From contig JAPSLM010000020.1 in assembly GCA_031180825.1 (NCBI GenBank), positions 1 through 47,508 on the forward strand: a stretch of 47,508 bases of DNA. The letters are read 5' to 3'. Each line of letters starts with the position of its first letter. Within the stretch, counting starts at the first letter, position 1. The position numbers and the translations under genes were made by a program. The notes beneath the pieces were generated by a model. The model worked only from the letters and a program-made list of their open reading frames with translations, was not told the origin of the DNA and did not search any database. Source of the stretch: Paenibacillus sp. (GTDB lineage: Bacteria > Bacillota > Bacilli > Paenibacillales > NBRC-103111). Shown here piece after piece: positions 15,549 to 24,235 of this stretch.

Positions 15549-16976
15549 ATGTCAACGAAATGGGCTTGGTTTACGTTCGGTTCGTTTGTCGGGTCGCTTG
15601 CGGCCGTCGTTCTTTCCGGCCTGCTTACCCTATTGTTATCAAGAAGCATCATCAAGTGGATCGTCGGGCGTTTTACGAAACGGCTGATGTCCAATCCTTA
15701 CGAGTCCAATATCTGGGAAGTGGTCACGGCGATGACCCGAATCAGTCCCATTACTGTCGTTGAAAACAGCATCCGCGCCGCTTCCGGAGCTGTGATCGAG
15801 CGCCCGTTCGGAAGCCCGCGCAAGTTTCTTCATTTTGAGGGACTCGTGTTCTCTCCCGCTCAATTATCCCTGCTTCCTACACAAGAAGACGTGGAAATCG
15901 ATATGACAACCGTGATCGGCCCCAAGGCAAAAAAGCCGTTGGTGCTCGATATCCCGATCCTCGCCGCAGGAATGGGCTATGGCGTAGACTTGAACGAAAA
16001 GGTAAAAGTCGCCATCGCCAAAGGAACGGCCAACGTCGGAACAAGCACGAATACGGGCGAAGGCGGCTTTTTGCCTGAGGAGCGGCAAAAAGCCAAATAT
16101 TTGATCATTCAGTACAACTCCGGCCATTGGTCCAAATCGCCGGAAATTTTAAAGCAAGCCGATGCGATTGAAATCCGCTTCGGTCAAGGAGCGCTGGCCG
16201 GCACCGCAAGCATCCTGCAAGCCGCCGATCTGGAGGGACGAGCCAGCGAGCTTATGCAAGTGCAAGGCGAGAACATTACCGTCATTCCGAGCCGGCATAA
16301 AGATATTTCGAACCCTGCGGAGCTGAAGCAAGTGGCGGAACGCCTTCGTCAGCTGACCGGTGGCGTTCCGATCGGCGTCAAAATTTGCGCGAGCGCAGTG
16401 CTGGAGCAAGATCTGGAAATCGCGATTCAAGCCGGCGTCGACTTTATCAGCCTCGACGGCGGTCAAGCGGGAACGAAAGGCGGCGCGCCGATTCTGGAGG
16501 ACGATTTCGGGCTGCCGACGATCTACGCCTTATCGCGCGCAGTTCGTTACCGCAAACGGGGCGAAATGGATTCGATCAGCCTGCTGACCGGAGGCGCCTA
16601 TTCACAGCCTGGCGAATGCCTCAAAGCCATCGCATTGGGAGCCACCGGCGTGTATATGGGCACCTCGCTGCTTTGGGCCATGACGCACGATCAAGTCAAG
16701 AAAGCGATGCCTTGGGAGCCTCCGACGCAGCTTGCCTGGTATACCGGCAGTATGCCGGAACGGTTTAACGAGGAAGAAGCCGCAATCTATTTGGAAAACT
16801 TTTTAAACTCTTGCACGGATGAGATGAAGCTTGCGATCAGCGCGCTCGGCAAACGCGCCTTGCGGGAAGTCAATTCCGACGATATGGTTGCCCTCGATGC
16901 ATGGACCAGCCATGTAACCAAAATAAGATTGGCTTACGAGCCTTGGGAGAAGCCGGATGCGAATCCGCCCGAATGA
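15549..16976 (+). CDS. FMN-binding glutamate synthase-like protein (YerD-type), membrane-anchored
   Basis: A 475-residue protein with one N-terminal membrane segment (about residues 8-31) followed by the FMN-binding TIM barrel of glutamate synthase large subunits. Typical barrel parts are PILAAGMGYGVDLNEKV, NVGTSTNTGEGGFLPEER, AIEIRFGQGALAG, GVPIGVKICA, FISLDGGQAGTKGGAP and ALGATGVYMGTSLLW. The amidotransferase and iron-sulfur domains of true GltB are absent, so it does not make glutamate from glutamine on its own; the real reaction is unknown. AGAGG lies 8 bases before the ATG. A DUF2071 pseudogene follows within 25 bases, perhaps once an operon partner. Confidence 0.88.
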   Translation: MSTKWAWFTFGSFVGSLAAVVLSGLLTLLLSRSIIKWIVGRFTKRLMSNPYESNIWEVVTAMTRISPITVVENSIRAASGAVIERPFGSPRKFLHFEGLVFSPAQLSLLPTQEDVEIDMTTVIGPKAKKPLVLDIPILAAGMGYGVDLNEKVKVAIAKGTANVGTSTNTGEGGFLPEERQKAKYLIIQYNSGHWSKSPEILKQADAIEIRFGQGALAGTASILQAADLEGRASELMQVQGENITVIPSRHKDISNPAELKQVAERLRQLTGGVPIGVKICASAVLEQDLEIAIQAGVDFISLDGGQAGTKGGAPILEDDFGLPTIYALSRAVRYRKRGEMDSISLLTGGAYSQPGECLKAIALGATGVYMGTSLLWAMTHDQVKKAMPWEPPTQLAWYTGSMPERFNEEEAAIYLENFLNSCTDEMKLAISALGKRALREVNSDDMVALDAWTSHVTKIRLAYEPWEKPDANPPE

Positions 16977-17001
16977 CGAGCTGCAGAAGGGGAGGTCCGA
17001 G

Positions 17002-17703
17002 TTGAAGACGCCGCTGCCCGCTTTCCGATGGACGATGAAGCAGACTTGGGAACATTTCCTGTTCGCCCACTGGCTGTTCCGGTCGAAGCGATCCGTTCCT
17101 TCGTGCCCGAGGCGCTGGAAATATACATGGGAGGGGCAGGCGTGGATCGGTATCCTTCCCTTCCGCCTTGGCGGAATCCGATTAAAATATATACCTTCCC
17201 TCCCTTGGCTGCGTTCGTTTCCCCAAATTAACGTCCGTACCTATGTCCGGTCGGGCGGGGAATCCGCCATCTTTTTTTTGTCGATGGACGCTTCCCACCT
17301 CTTGCTTGTTCCTATCGCCAGGCAGTGGTACCGGCTCCCGTATCGCCAAGCGAAAATGCGCTTCAGTCAGACGGGCGAAGCATCGCGGTTCAAAGCAGGC
17401 GGCTGCCGGCCCCCTCGGAAGAAGCCTTTTGTGCCGTATACCGCCCCGTTTGCCGCCCGGCAAGGAACGATCGAGCATTGGCTGACGGAGCGTTACATCT
17501 ACTATTGCCGGTGCGGCCGCAGCGGAGATCTGTACCGGGGAGAGGTAGCTCACGCACCTTGGGAGCTGCAAACGGCCGAAGCGGATGTCCGCTGCTGTAC
17601 CTTGACGCGCGGATTTGGATTAGAGCTGGGGTCTCCCGCCTTGCTTCACTACTCCCGGGGAACCCGAGCCCTTATCGGACCTTGCCGCAAGGCGCCGAAT
17701 TAA
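17002..17703 (+). pseudogene. DUF2071 (YqjF-like) protein with a compensated double frameshift
   Basis: Start TTG at 17002 behind GGGGAGG. The frame reads PAFRWTMKQTWEHFLFAHW, then about 30 residues that do not fit the family, then GQAWIGILPFRLGGIRLKY, SFPQINVRTYVRSGG, and LGSPALLHYSRG to a stop at 17703. The missing part is readable in another frame at about 17075-17130 (VPVEAIRSFVPEALEIYMGG), which is the usual family sequence. Two opposite indels near 17075 and 17135 therefore replaced a conserved segment with out-of-frame residues. A protein can still be made, but it is probably misfolded. DUF2071 proteins have no settled function. Confidence 0.7.
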
Positions 17704-17709
17704 CCGCTG

Positions 17710-17737
17710 AGCCGCGACTTGCCGTCACGGCTTTTTC
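17710..17737 (+). terminator. Terminator after the DUF2071 gene
   Basis: AGCCG-cGAC pairs with GTCa-CGGCT, followed by TTTTCTTTTT, right after the stop codon. Confidence 0.7.
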
Positions 17738-17739
17738 TT

Positions 17740-17995
17740 TTTACGGAACGCATCGACGGCGGACGAAGCCCATCTCCGGTGGGCCGAAAGCATCCGGAAG
17801 GCATTGCCGCCTTAACCGTTCGGCCGGTATGTCAATTACCCGAACATCTTCGACACCGATTGGGCGCAGGCGTATCAGGCTCCGATCTTCACGCTGCGCC
17901 GGATCAAGCGGCAATACGACCCGGATAACGTGTTCCGGTTCGCCCAAGCATTCCGCCGTTATAGCCCGGCTGGAACATCCGCACGAACATGCTGA
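17740..17995 (+). pseudogene. C-terminal remnant of an FAD-linked (berberine-bridge-like) oxidase
   Basis: Two pieces in neighbouring frames: DEAHLRWAESIRKALPP (about 17755-17810) and, from about 17816, GRYVNYPNIFDTDWAQAY with RRIKRQYDPDNVFRFAQ, ending at a TGA at 17995. This order and the YVNYP and YDPDNVFRF motifs are those of the BBE domain at the end of FAD_binding_4 oxidases. The FAD-binding domain and everything before are missing, so this is only a leftover. It has no start signal. Confidence 0.75.
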
Positions 17996-18028
17996 ACCGG
18001 CCCCTCCTGCAAAACGCACTTAAAACGC

Positions 18029-18058
18029 TTGCAGCGTCAAGCTCCGTTGTGCTATAGT
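18029..18058 (+). promoter_or_regulatory. Promoter of helD
   Basis: TTGCAG at 18029-18034 and TATAGT at 18053-18058 with an 18-base spacer, 53 bases before the helD ATG. Confidence 0.6.
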
Positions 18059-18110
18059 ATTACTCCTGTCCATTTTTGGGAATTCATAACACGAACGGAG
18101 GTACGGATCC

Positions 18111-20282
18111 ATGGAATCCGGTCTGCAAAGCGCTTACTTGGAGGAAAAAGAACGGCTGGAACATACGATTCAAGAAATGGAAAGGCATCTGGAGGCCCTA
18201 CAGGCCATACCGCCCTATACGGGACACGATATGACGGAGCAGGTGCTGGAGTCGATCCGCGAGAACAAGCGGCGCAGCTTGGCGCAAGCGCTGCCCGAGC
18301 CTTACTTCGGCAGACTGGATTTTCATGAAACGGGAAAACCCGGTCCGGCCCCGCTCTATATAGGCAAGTCCGGCGTGGAAAAGGCAGACTCTCCCGATCT
18401 GATGGTTATCGATTGGCGTGCTCCGGTAGCGAGCCTTTTTTATTCGTTCACGGGAGGCACCGAAGCGGTAAGCTACGATTCGCCGGACGGCATCGTGCAA
18501 GGGCTCGTCTACTTGAAGCGCAATCTCGTGATCCGCAAGCAGATACTGCAGCGCGTAGTCGATACGTTCGACCGCGAATCGGACGCGATGGCGGTTACCG
18601 ACGAGTTCCTGCTGTACCGGCTCGGCGAGAACAAGGATAACAAGCTGCGCGATATCGTCTCGACGATCCAGGCGGAGCAGGATGCGATCATCCGGGCCGG
18701 CAAAAACCATGCGCTCGTCATTCAAGGCGTCGCCGGAAGCGGGAAAACGACCGTGGCCCTGCACCGGCTCGCTTATCTGCTTTACCAATACCGGGATCAA
18801 GTCAAAGCGGAAAAAATGATCATTTTCGCCCCCTCCCGCATGTTTCTCGATTATATTTCGGGCGTTCTGCCGGAGCTCGGCGTCGGGCATATCCAGCAAA
18901 CCACGTTCTCCGACTGGGCGCTGGAGCTGCTGAACCACGAGGTAAAGCTGGCGGATCCGGCCCATGCGCTGCGGCATTGGTTCGCCGTCGGCGAGAAGCG
19001 TCCGGCGATGGACGATACGGCGCCCGGCCGGTTTAAGGGTTCGCTTCGCTTCATGCAGTGGCTGGACGGGCTTTTAAACGCATACGAGCTGCAGGCGGTG
19101 CCGCAGGCCGATTTTGTTCCCTGGGACGGTACCAAGCTGCCATACCGCACCATCCGCGATTGGTACGCCGTGGAATACAAGCACGAGCCCTTGATGAAGC
19201 GTCGCGAGCGGGTGCTGGCCCGCATCAAGCGCTGGCTGGAGATGGAGCTGGACAAAGTATGGGAAGTCCACCTGAAGAAGGACTATAAGAAGCGCGGCGC
19301 CGCCCGCCTTCGCGATTACGGCAAGCAATGGACGGCCTATTTGCCTTTCGGCTTCTACAAGGAGCTGTTCCGCACGGCGCAGTCCGGCGCTCTGCCCTTC
19401 GTGTCCGAGGCGGACGAGCGGTTCATTCCCGAGGAGCTGCGGCAATCCACGCTCGCGGCGGCCAAGAAGAAGCTGGTGCAGCCGGAGGATCTCGCCCCCC
19501 TGCTTTATATTCGCCAGCGCTTCGAAGGCATTCACGGCGATCTGCGATTCGATCATACCGTTATCGACGAAGCGCAGGACTTCTCGCCATTTCAGGTGGC
19601 GCTGCTGGCACTGCACACGAAGAACGGTTCGTTCTCGATTCTCGGCGATTTGTCGCAAGGCATTCACGCCTATCAAGGCGTTCGGGATTGGCACGAGCTG
19701 CTGTCGCTGTTCCCGGAAGAGCACCGCGCCTACTATACGCTGAACCGCAGCTACCGGTCGACGATGGAAATCATCTACTTCGCAAACGAAGTGCTGAAGC
19801 GTGGACTTGCCGAGCCGCCGGCACTGGCCGTGCCGGTGTTCCGCAGCGGCGAGCCGGTCGAGCTCGCGCAAGCGGACGGCCCGGCGCTGGCGGAGCGTCT
19901 CGCCGAAGCCGTCCGGGACCACCGGCAGAGCGGGAGCGCCGGCACGCTGGCCGTCCTCGCCCGCACGGAGGAGCGGTGCCGCGAGCTGCATGCGCAGCTG
20001 CTCGCCGCCGGATGCAACGGCGTGAACCTGATCGTCCCAGGCCAGCAGCAGTACGAAGGCGGTGTCTCGGTCGTTCCGGTGTACATGGCCAAAGGGCTCG
20101 AGTTCGATTCCGTCCTGCTCGTGGACGTCGATCCGCTCCATTACGCGCAGACGCCGCAGGACGCGAAGCTGCTCTATGTCGGCTGCACCCGGGCTCTGCA
20201 CGAGCTGAAGCTGTATTACGCGGGCGAACCTTCCCCGCTGATCGCCGGCGTTCAAGGCGATTTTGTGAAGGCGGCGCAGTAA
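18111..20282 (+). CDS. helD: HelD-family RNA polymerase-recycling helicase-like ATPase
   Basis: A 723-residue superfamily 1 ATPase. In Bacillus, HelD pries stalled RNA polymerase off nucleic acid. The N-terminal coiled coil (about residues 5-60) that enters the polymerase secondary channel is present, followed by the FGRLDF segment and VIDWRAPVASLFY, typical of the family. Motifs: Walker A GVAGSGKTTVALHR (about 206-219), Walker B VIDEAQDFS, motif III LGDLSQGIHAYQG, motif IV LNRSYRST, and late motifs VYMAKGLEFDSVLLVD and LLYVGCTRALHELKL. It is full length, with an ATG after GGAGGTACGG. It is a single gene with its own promoter and terminator. The gene name follows the family; other UvrD-like helicases are less likely because of the N-terminal arm. 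Confidence 0.92.
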   Translation: MESGLQSAYLEEKERLEHTIQEMERHLEALQAIPPYTGHDMTEQVLESIRENKRRSLAQALPEPYFGRLDFHETGKPGPAPLYIGKSGVEKADSPDLMVIDWRAPVASLFYSFTGGTEAVSYDSPDGIVQGLVYLKRNLVIRKQILQRVVDTFDRESDAMAVTDEFLLYRLGENKDNKLRDIVSTIQAEQDAIIRAGKNHALVIQGVAGSGKTTVALHRLAYLLYQYRDQVKAEKMIIFAPSRMFLDYISGVLPELGVGHIQQTTFSDWALELLNHEVKLADPAHALRHWFAVGEKRPAMDDTAPGRFKGSLRFMQWLDGLLNAYELQAVPQADFVPWDGTKLPYRTIRDWYAVEYKHEPLMKRRERVLARIKRWLEMELDKVWEVHLKKDYKKRGAARLRDYGKQWTAYLPFGFYKELFRTAQSGALPFVSEADERFIPEELRQSTLAAAKKKLVQPEDLAPLLYIRQRFEGIHGDLRFDHTVIDEAQDFSPFQVALLALHTKNGSFSILGDLSQGIHAYQGVRDWHELLSLFPEEHRAYYTLNRSYRSTMEIIYFANEVLKRGLAEPPALAVPVFRSGEPVELAQADGPALAERLAEAVRDHRQSGSAGTLAVLARTEERCRELHAQLLAAGCNGVNLIVPGQQQYEGGVSVVPVYMAKGLEFDSVLLVDVDPLHYAQTPQDAKLLYVGCTRALHELKLYYAGEPSPLIAGVQGDFVKAAQ

Positions 20283-20288
20283 AACGAA

Positions 20289-20315
20289 GCCGGGGCGGAA
20301 GTCCCGGCCTTTTTC
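20289..20315. terminator. Terminator of helD
   Basis: GCCGGG (20289-20294) pairs with CCCGGC (20303-20308) and is followed by CTTTTT. The opposite strand gives TTCGTTTT, so it may also serve the MFS remnant reading leftward. Confidence 0.85.
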
Positions 20316-20319
20316 ATTC

Positions 20320-20800
20320 CTACGGTACCTCCGCCTTGCGTCCGCCTCGAAACGATTCGCTTGCGCCTTCCTGCCGGAAAAGCGGGACAAGCACCGCGAA
20401 CCCGGTCAAAAGCAGCATCGCGGCCATTCCATAAACGGCCACCAGCAGTCGCCTGCTTGATGCCCCCTGCCAAGCTCATCGCGATAACTATGGACCCGCT
20501 CGGCAGCAGGCAGGCAATCGTTCACCCGCCCGCAAAACGCTTCTTTCGCGTTTTGCATTACCAACATATTCGATACGATGTACCGGAAGCCGACAGCGAT
20601 GTCCTGATATTGAGCCGTCTGTCCTTTCGCGGTCTCTCCCATGCCGTCCGCCGGCAGTGCAAGCACGATCGCCGAGAACATAAAGGCGGCGGCAGTATTT
20701 CCAAGGGCTGTCACGATCCCGAAGCTATGGCACGCGAACGTCCCGACAGCCGGTCTGCATCTGTTCCGCAGGCACATGCTCTCAAACAGCTTCATCCTGC
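20320..20800 (-). pseudogene. MFS transporter, C-terminal remnant with frameshifts
   Basis: On the reverse strand, pieces in changing frames read MFSAIVLALPADGMG, then DIAVGFRYIVSN, then LLPSGSIVIAMSLAGG, then VYGMAAMLLLTGFAVLV with the tail PLFRQEGASESF and a TAG at 20320-20322. The DIAxGFRYIxxN loop between two halves and a final hydrophobic segment with a charged tail are typical of MFS_3-type efflux proteins. The front half of the protein is not recognisable upstream of about 20800. No start or promoter is visible. Confidence 0.55.
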
Positions 20801-21388
20801 TGCCGGAGAGTCAAGACACCGTGGAATTTTTTGGGCAGCCCATGCGCCGGACCACGACGCCTTTGCCGCTTGGCAGCTTGACCGATCCACGGCTCGACGT
20901 CCCATAAAATAGAGGAACTCACATTCGCTAACAGCTCTATATGTGCCGATTCTCAACCGATAACGGAACTCAGATGCTCTATCCCCCCTATTTGGCGAAG
21001 CAGAAACATTTTTCGACACGTATAAAGCATCGTGGCTCCTCTATCTTCCTTCATGCGTACCCGGCGAGCTCCGCGATATTGAATTGCCGCACCGCATTCG
21101 GGTGTTACACTCCTTGATGCATAAAAGTGCAATACCATGGCGCTATACTCAAGTGCAGCCTTTAAACGCAGTATACTGGCGTTGTACTCAGACGCTGCAT
21201 CATGAGTGCTTCATCCCGGCGCTAATCTCAAGCAAACTTTTCTTAGCTTCATCTTTCTCATAGCGCCTTCTTTTCCCGACTCAGACGGATGGAGACAGCA
21301 TTTGTCTGGCCATCCTGCACTTGTCCAAAGCCGGTTGCTCAGCGCTTTTTTACCAAAGAGAAGCGCACTTACCAACGATTTCCCAAAA
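20801..21388. other. Gene-free stretch with degenerate repeats, about 590 bp
   Basis: No coding pattern survives here. From 20910 to 21240 the sequence is made of loosely repeated short units (see the repeat entry and findings). The region 20801-20905 looks like further eroded coding DNA but is not identifiable. Confidence 0.5.
21100..21240 (+). repeat. Degenerate tandem repeat, period 39-40 bp
   Basis: Related units begin at 21100 (GGGTGTTACACTCC), 21139 (GGCGCTATACTCAAG), 21178 (GGCGTTGTACTCAGA) and 21218 (GGCGCTAATCTCAAG), spaced 39, 39 and 40 bases. The second part of the units is also similar (GATGCATAAAAGTGC in unit 1 against GCTGCATCATGAGTGC in unit 3). A related pair with GGAACTCA occurs at 20914 and 20965. 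Origin unknown; not CRISPR, because the whole unit is degenerate. Confidence 0.5.
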
Positions 21389-21413
21389 TAAAAAAGCCGC
21401 ACACGGCGGCTTT
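21388..21413 (-). terminator. Terminator of the larE / hydroxyacid dehydrogenase operon
   Basis: AAAGCCGC and GCGGCTTT form an 8-bp stem with a five-base loop, followed on the reverse strand by TTTTATTTT. Confidence 0.8.
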
Positions 21414-21450
21414 CGGACTTGCTAAACTTCCTTTAGAACCGGAGATCAAG

Positions 21451-22449
21451 CTACTTGCTTTCGAGCAGCTCCCGCAGCTCCGGCACGACATTCGGCGGGT
21501 GCCCCCCGGTCAATGCGGCGACCAGATTGCGCGCGGCGAGCATCGCCATATCTAGCCGCGTCTTGGCCGTGGCCGAGCCGATATGCGGCAGCGTGACCAC
21601 GTTCGGCATCTGCAGCAGCGGGTTGTCCGGACTCGGCGGCTCCGGATCGAACACGTCAAGTCCCGCTCCCCGGATGAGTCCGGCTTGCAGGGCATGGATC
21701 AGCGCGGGCTCGTCCACCGTCTTCCCGCGGGAAGCGTTGATGAAGAACGCCGTCGGCTTCATCCTTTCGAAATGCTCGCTGCGGATCATTCGTTCCGTCT
21801 CCGGTGTCAGCGGCGTCATCATCACGACGAAGTCGGACTCCCGCAGCAGCTCGTCCAAGCTGCAGTAGCGGGCGCCGAACCGCTCCTCCGTCTCCGGCTT
21901 CCGGCTGCGGTTATGATACAGCAGGCTCATGCCGAAGCCGTCCACCGCGCGCTTGGCAATCGCTTCGCCGATCCGGCCCATCCCGATGATGCCGAGCGTC
22001 TGATGGTGCACGTCCATGCCGAAGAAATATTCGTCGGTCAGCCCTTTGCCCCGCTACCAGCGGCCCTGCTTCATGAACGCATCCAGCTCGGGGATACGCC
22101 GTGCGGCGGACAGCATAAGCGAAAGCACCAGGTCCGCGACCGTCTCGTCCAGCACATGCGGCGTATGCGTCCCGATAACCCGGCGGGCCTTCATCGCTTC
22201 CAGATCGAAGTGATTGTACCCGACCGAAATGCTGCTTACCGCCCGCAGCTTGGGGGCATGGTCCAGCAGCTCCCGGTCGATCGGACCTCCGGTCGTCAGC
22301 AGCCCCTCCATGTCGTGAAGCTCCGCAAGAAGCCCTTGCCTGGAAGGGACGCCTTGACCGTCCCACATCCGGCATTCGCAGTGCTCCTCCAGATAGGCGA
22401 ACACCTGCTCGGGGATCGCTTTGGAAATGTAAATTTTCGGTTTGCTCAT
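21451..22449 (-). pseudogene. D-2-hydroxyacid dehydrogenase interrupted by a single in-frame TAG
   Basis: An NAD(P)-dependent dehydrogenase of the glyoxylate/hydroxypyruvate reductase group, 332 codons, all in one frame. The only defect is a TAG at 22054-22056 after MKQGRW. Before it lies the substrate half (TTGGPIDRELLD, SVGYNHFD). After it lie the nucleotide-binding GIIGMGRIGEAIAK and the catalytic Arg (INASRGKTVDEPAL), Glu (DPEPPSPDNP) and His (LPHIGSAT). Everything but one codon is in order, so the mutation is recent or is read through. The ATG at 22449 follows GGAGAGGAG. It is 21 bases downstream of larE and probably co-transcribed. An ATG at 22017 could restart the NAD half alone, without activity. 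Confidence 0.85.
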
Positions 22450-22470
22450 CGAATCGGCTCCTCTCCGAAC

Positions 22471-23325
22471 TTACGCCTGCGCGGCCGCTTGAACCGACTG
22501 CTCCTGCGGCGCAAGCACTTCGTTCAAGCTGCCTGAACGGTACCCTTTCAAGTCCAGCGTCACGTAAGCGTAGCCGATCTCCTTCAGCTTCGCATGAACC
22601 GTCTCGGCGACGGCCAGCACGTCGGCCAGCTCCGATGCCGGCACCTCGATCCGCGCCAGCGTATCGTGCTGACGCACGCGCACCTGACGGAAACCGAGCT
22701 GAATCAGGAAATCTTCCGCCCGGTCGATCATGGACAGCTTCTCCGCCGTGATCGCTTCCCCGTACGGAATGCGCGAAGACAGACAAGCGAACGACGGCTT
22801 ATCCCACGTGGCCAGCCCGAATTTGCGGGACAGATGGCGGATTTCCGATTTCTTGATGCCCGCTTCCAGCAGCGGCGCGCGAACGCCCCGTTCATGAGCG
22901 GCCTGCAGCCCGGGACGGTGCTCCCCAAGGTCGTCGGCGATGGCGCCGAACACGACATGCTCGTAGCCTCGCGCATGGGCGATCGGAATCAAATGATCGA
23001 ATAGCGAATTCTTGCAAAAATAGCACCGGTTCGTCGGATTTTCCGCATAGCCCGGAATATCGAGCTCGCTCGTGTGAATGACTTCATGCGGTGCGCCCAA
23101 GCTCCCGGCAAGCGCGATCGCCTCCAGCTTTTCCCGTTCGGGATACGTCTCCGAATCGGCCGTAATGGCAAGCACCCGGTCCTTGCCCAAAAATTCAAGC
23201 GCCGCCTTGAGCAGAAAAGCGCTGTCCACCCCGCCGGAGAACGCGACGACGACTTTGTTCATCGACTGCAAAGTTTCCCCCAGCTTGGCGTATTTTTGAT
23301 CTATAATTTGCTCTATGGTTGCCAT
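22471..23325 (-). CDS. larE: LarE-like ATP-dependent sacrificial sulfur transferase
   Basis: A PP-loop enzyme of about 284 residues that, in lactate racemase maturation, adenylates the nicotinic-acid-derived precursor and donates its own cysteine sulfur to build the nickel-pincer cofactor. The ATP-binding AFSGGVDSAF is at about 29-37. The family motif TNRCYFCK (98-105) follows. The sacrificial cysteine is present as C181 in PSFACLSSRIPYG. The ATG at 23325 has GGGAGG 8 bases upstream. LarA, LarB and LarC are not in the window. It is followed by a 2-hydroxyacid dehydrogenase gene, so 2-hydroxyacid metabolism is the likely setting. Some LarE relatives use a [4Fe-4S] cluster with three cysteines; here the CxxC of the motif plus C181 would allow that, but this is inference. 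Confidence 0.85.
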   Translation of the reverse strand: MATIEQIIDQKYAKLGETLQSMNKVVVAFSGGVDSAFLLKAALEFLGKDRVLAITADSETYPEREKLEAIALAGSLGAPHEVIHTSELDIPGYAENPTNRCYFCKNSLFDHLIPIAHARGYEHVVFGAIADDLGEHRPGLQAAHERGVRAPLLEAGIKKSEIRHLSRKFGLATWDKPSFACLSSRIPYGEAITAEKLSMIDRAEDFLIQLGFRQVRVRQHDTLARIEVPASELADVLAVAETVHAKLKEIGYAYVTLDLKGYRSGSLNEVLAPQEQSVQAAAQA

Positions 23326-23488
23326 AGGTCCAGCCTCCCTTTTGCGCAAGCCGCGGCGTCAGTCGATCTGGTTGCACACGTTTGCAATCTGCGGCTGTAT
23401 GCCGCTCCATATCAGTTTATTATAGACCGTTTTTCCCTTCGGAAAAAGGTGTATTTTTTCGCCGCTCGCCTGCTCCCCGCCTCCAAAG

Positions 23489-23520
23489 CAAAACAGCCTG
23501 TCCCGCCAGGAACAGACTGT
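23489..23520 (-). terminator. Terminator of the glutathione peroxidase gene
   Basis: ACAGCCTGT (23493-23501) and ACAGACTGT (23512-23520) pair with one mismatch; on the reverse strand TTTTGCTTT follows. Confidence 0.55.
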
Positions 23521-23533
23521 CCGCCTCGCCGTT

Positions 23534-24016
23534 TTATTCGCTTAGCAGCTTTTGAATATCCCCCTCGATGGCCGCAGGCTCCGTGCGCGCGGGGTACTGC
23601 TTGACAACCTCGCCTTGACGGTTGACCAGAAACTTCACAAAATTCCATTCGATATCCCCTGTCCGGTAAGGCTCGGGCACGTGCGCGACCAAGTACTGAT
23701 AAAGCGGATGCGCGTGCTCTCCCTTGACGTCGATTTTGGCAAACAGCGGAAACGTCACGTTATAGCGCGTCTCGCAGAACTGTGCGATTTCGGCCTCCGT
23801 CCCCGGCTCCTGTCCGGCAAATTGGTTGCACGGAAAGCCGAGCACGACCAGACCTTGATCCTTATACGTTTCGTATAGCTTCTGAAGACCTTCGTAATGC
23901 GGCGTCAAGCCGCAGGCGCTGGCCGTGTTGACGATCAGCAGCACGCTGCCCCGGTAGTCCGAAAGCGGCTTGTCCGCTCCTTGAATCGTTGACGCCGAAA
24001 AATCGTAAACCGACAT
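23534..24016 (-). CDS. Glutathione peroxidase family thiol peroxidase (BsaA-like)
   Basis: A cytoplasmic peroxide-reducing enzyme of about 160 residues. In bacteria these are usually thioredoxin-dependent. The peroxidatic residue is Cys, not Sec (NTASACGLTPHYEGL, C35), followed by the GFPCNQFAGQEPG motif with the conserved Gln and a second cysteine, and by the WNFVKFLV motif with the conserved Trp and Asn that complete the active site. AGGAGA lies 7 bases before the second ATG (24016), which is preferred over the one two codons earlier. It is a single gene; a TACAAT -10 lies at 24056-24061. It is divergent from the MoxR/VWA operon. Confidence 0.93.
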   Translation of the reverse strand: MSVYDFSASTIQGADKPLSDYRGSVLLIVNTASACGLTPHYEGLQKLYETYKDQGLVVLGFPCNQFAGQEPGTEAEIAQFCETRYNVTFPLFAKIDVKGEHAHPLYQYLVAHVPEPYRTGDIEWNFVKFLVNRQGEVVKQYPARTEPAAIEGDIQKLLSE

Positions 24017-24123
24017 GTCCATCTCTCCTTTTTTCCATAAATGCCCTTGATCTTTATTGTATCATGAAGCGGTTTGGAATGAAAAATCCATCCGAGCATT
24101 AGTAAAAGAGGGCTGCGGTCTGC

Positions 24124-24129
24124 TACAAT
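24124..24129 (+). promoter_or_regulatory. -10 box upstream of the MoxR gene
   Basis: TACAAT, 107 bases before the chosen start. The -35 region is poor. It makes the ATG at 24140 an unlikely start because transcription would begin only a few bases before it. Confidence 0.35.
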
Positions 24130-24235
24130 ATGAAAATGGATGTCGCAGGAAAACATAACGATCGAGGGGGGAAGCGTCTCTGTCCTATTTTTCGTATTAA
24201 GCCTGACGGCTTCGATGTCCGGACGGGACGCGACG

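Noticed and set aside
21100..21240. Possible CRISPR array
   Set aside because: No part of the unit is constant, spacing is 39-40 bases with drift over the whole unit, and there are no cas genes.
22054..22056. Pyrrolysine or selenocysteine decoding at the TAG codon
   Set aside because: UAG is not a selenocysteine codon, no pyl genes are visible, and dehydrogenases of this family need no such residue; a nonsense mutation is simpler.
24140..24235. N-terminal extension of the MoxR ATPase starting at 24140
   Set aside because: A probable -10 box (24124-24129) would start transcription only a few bases before; the added residues do not look like the family.
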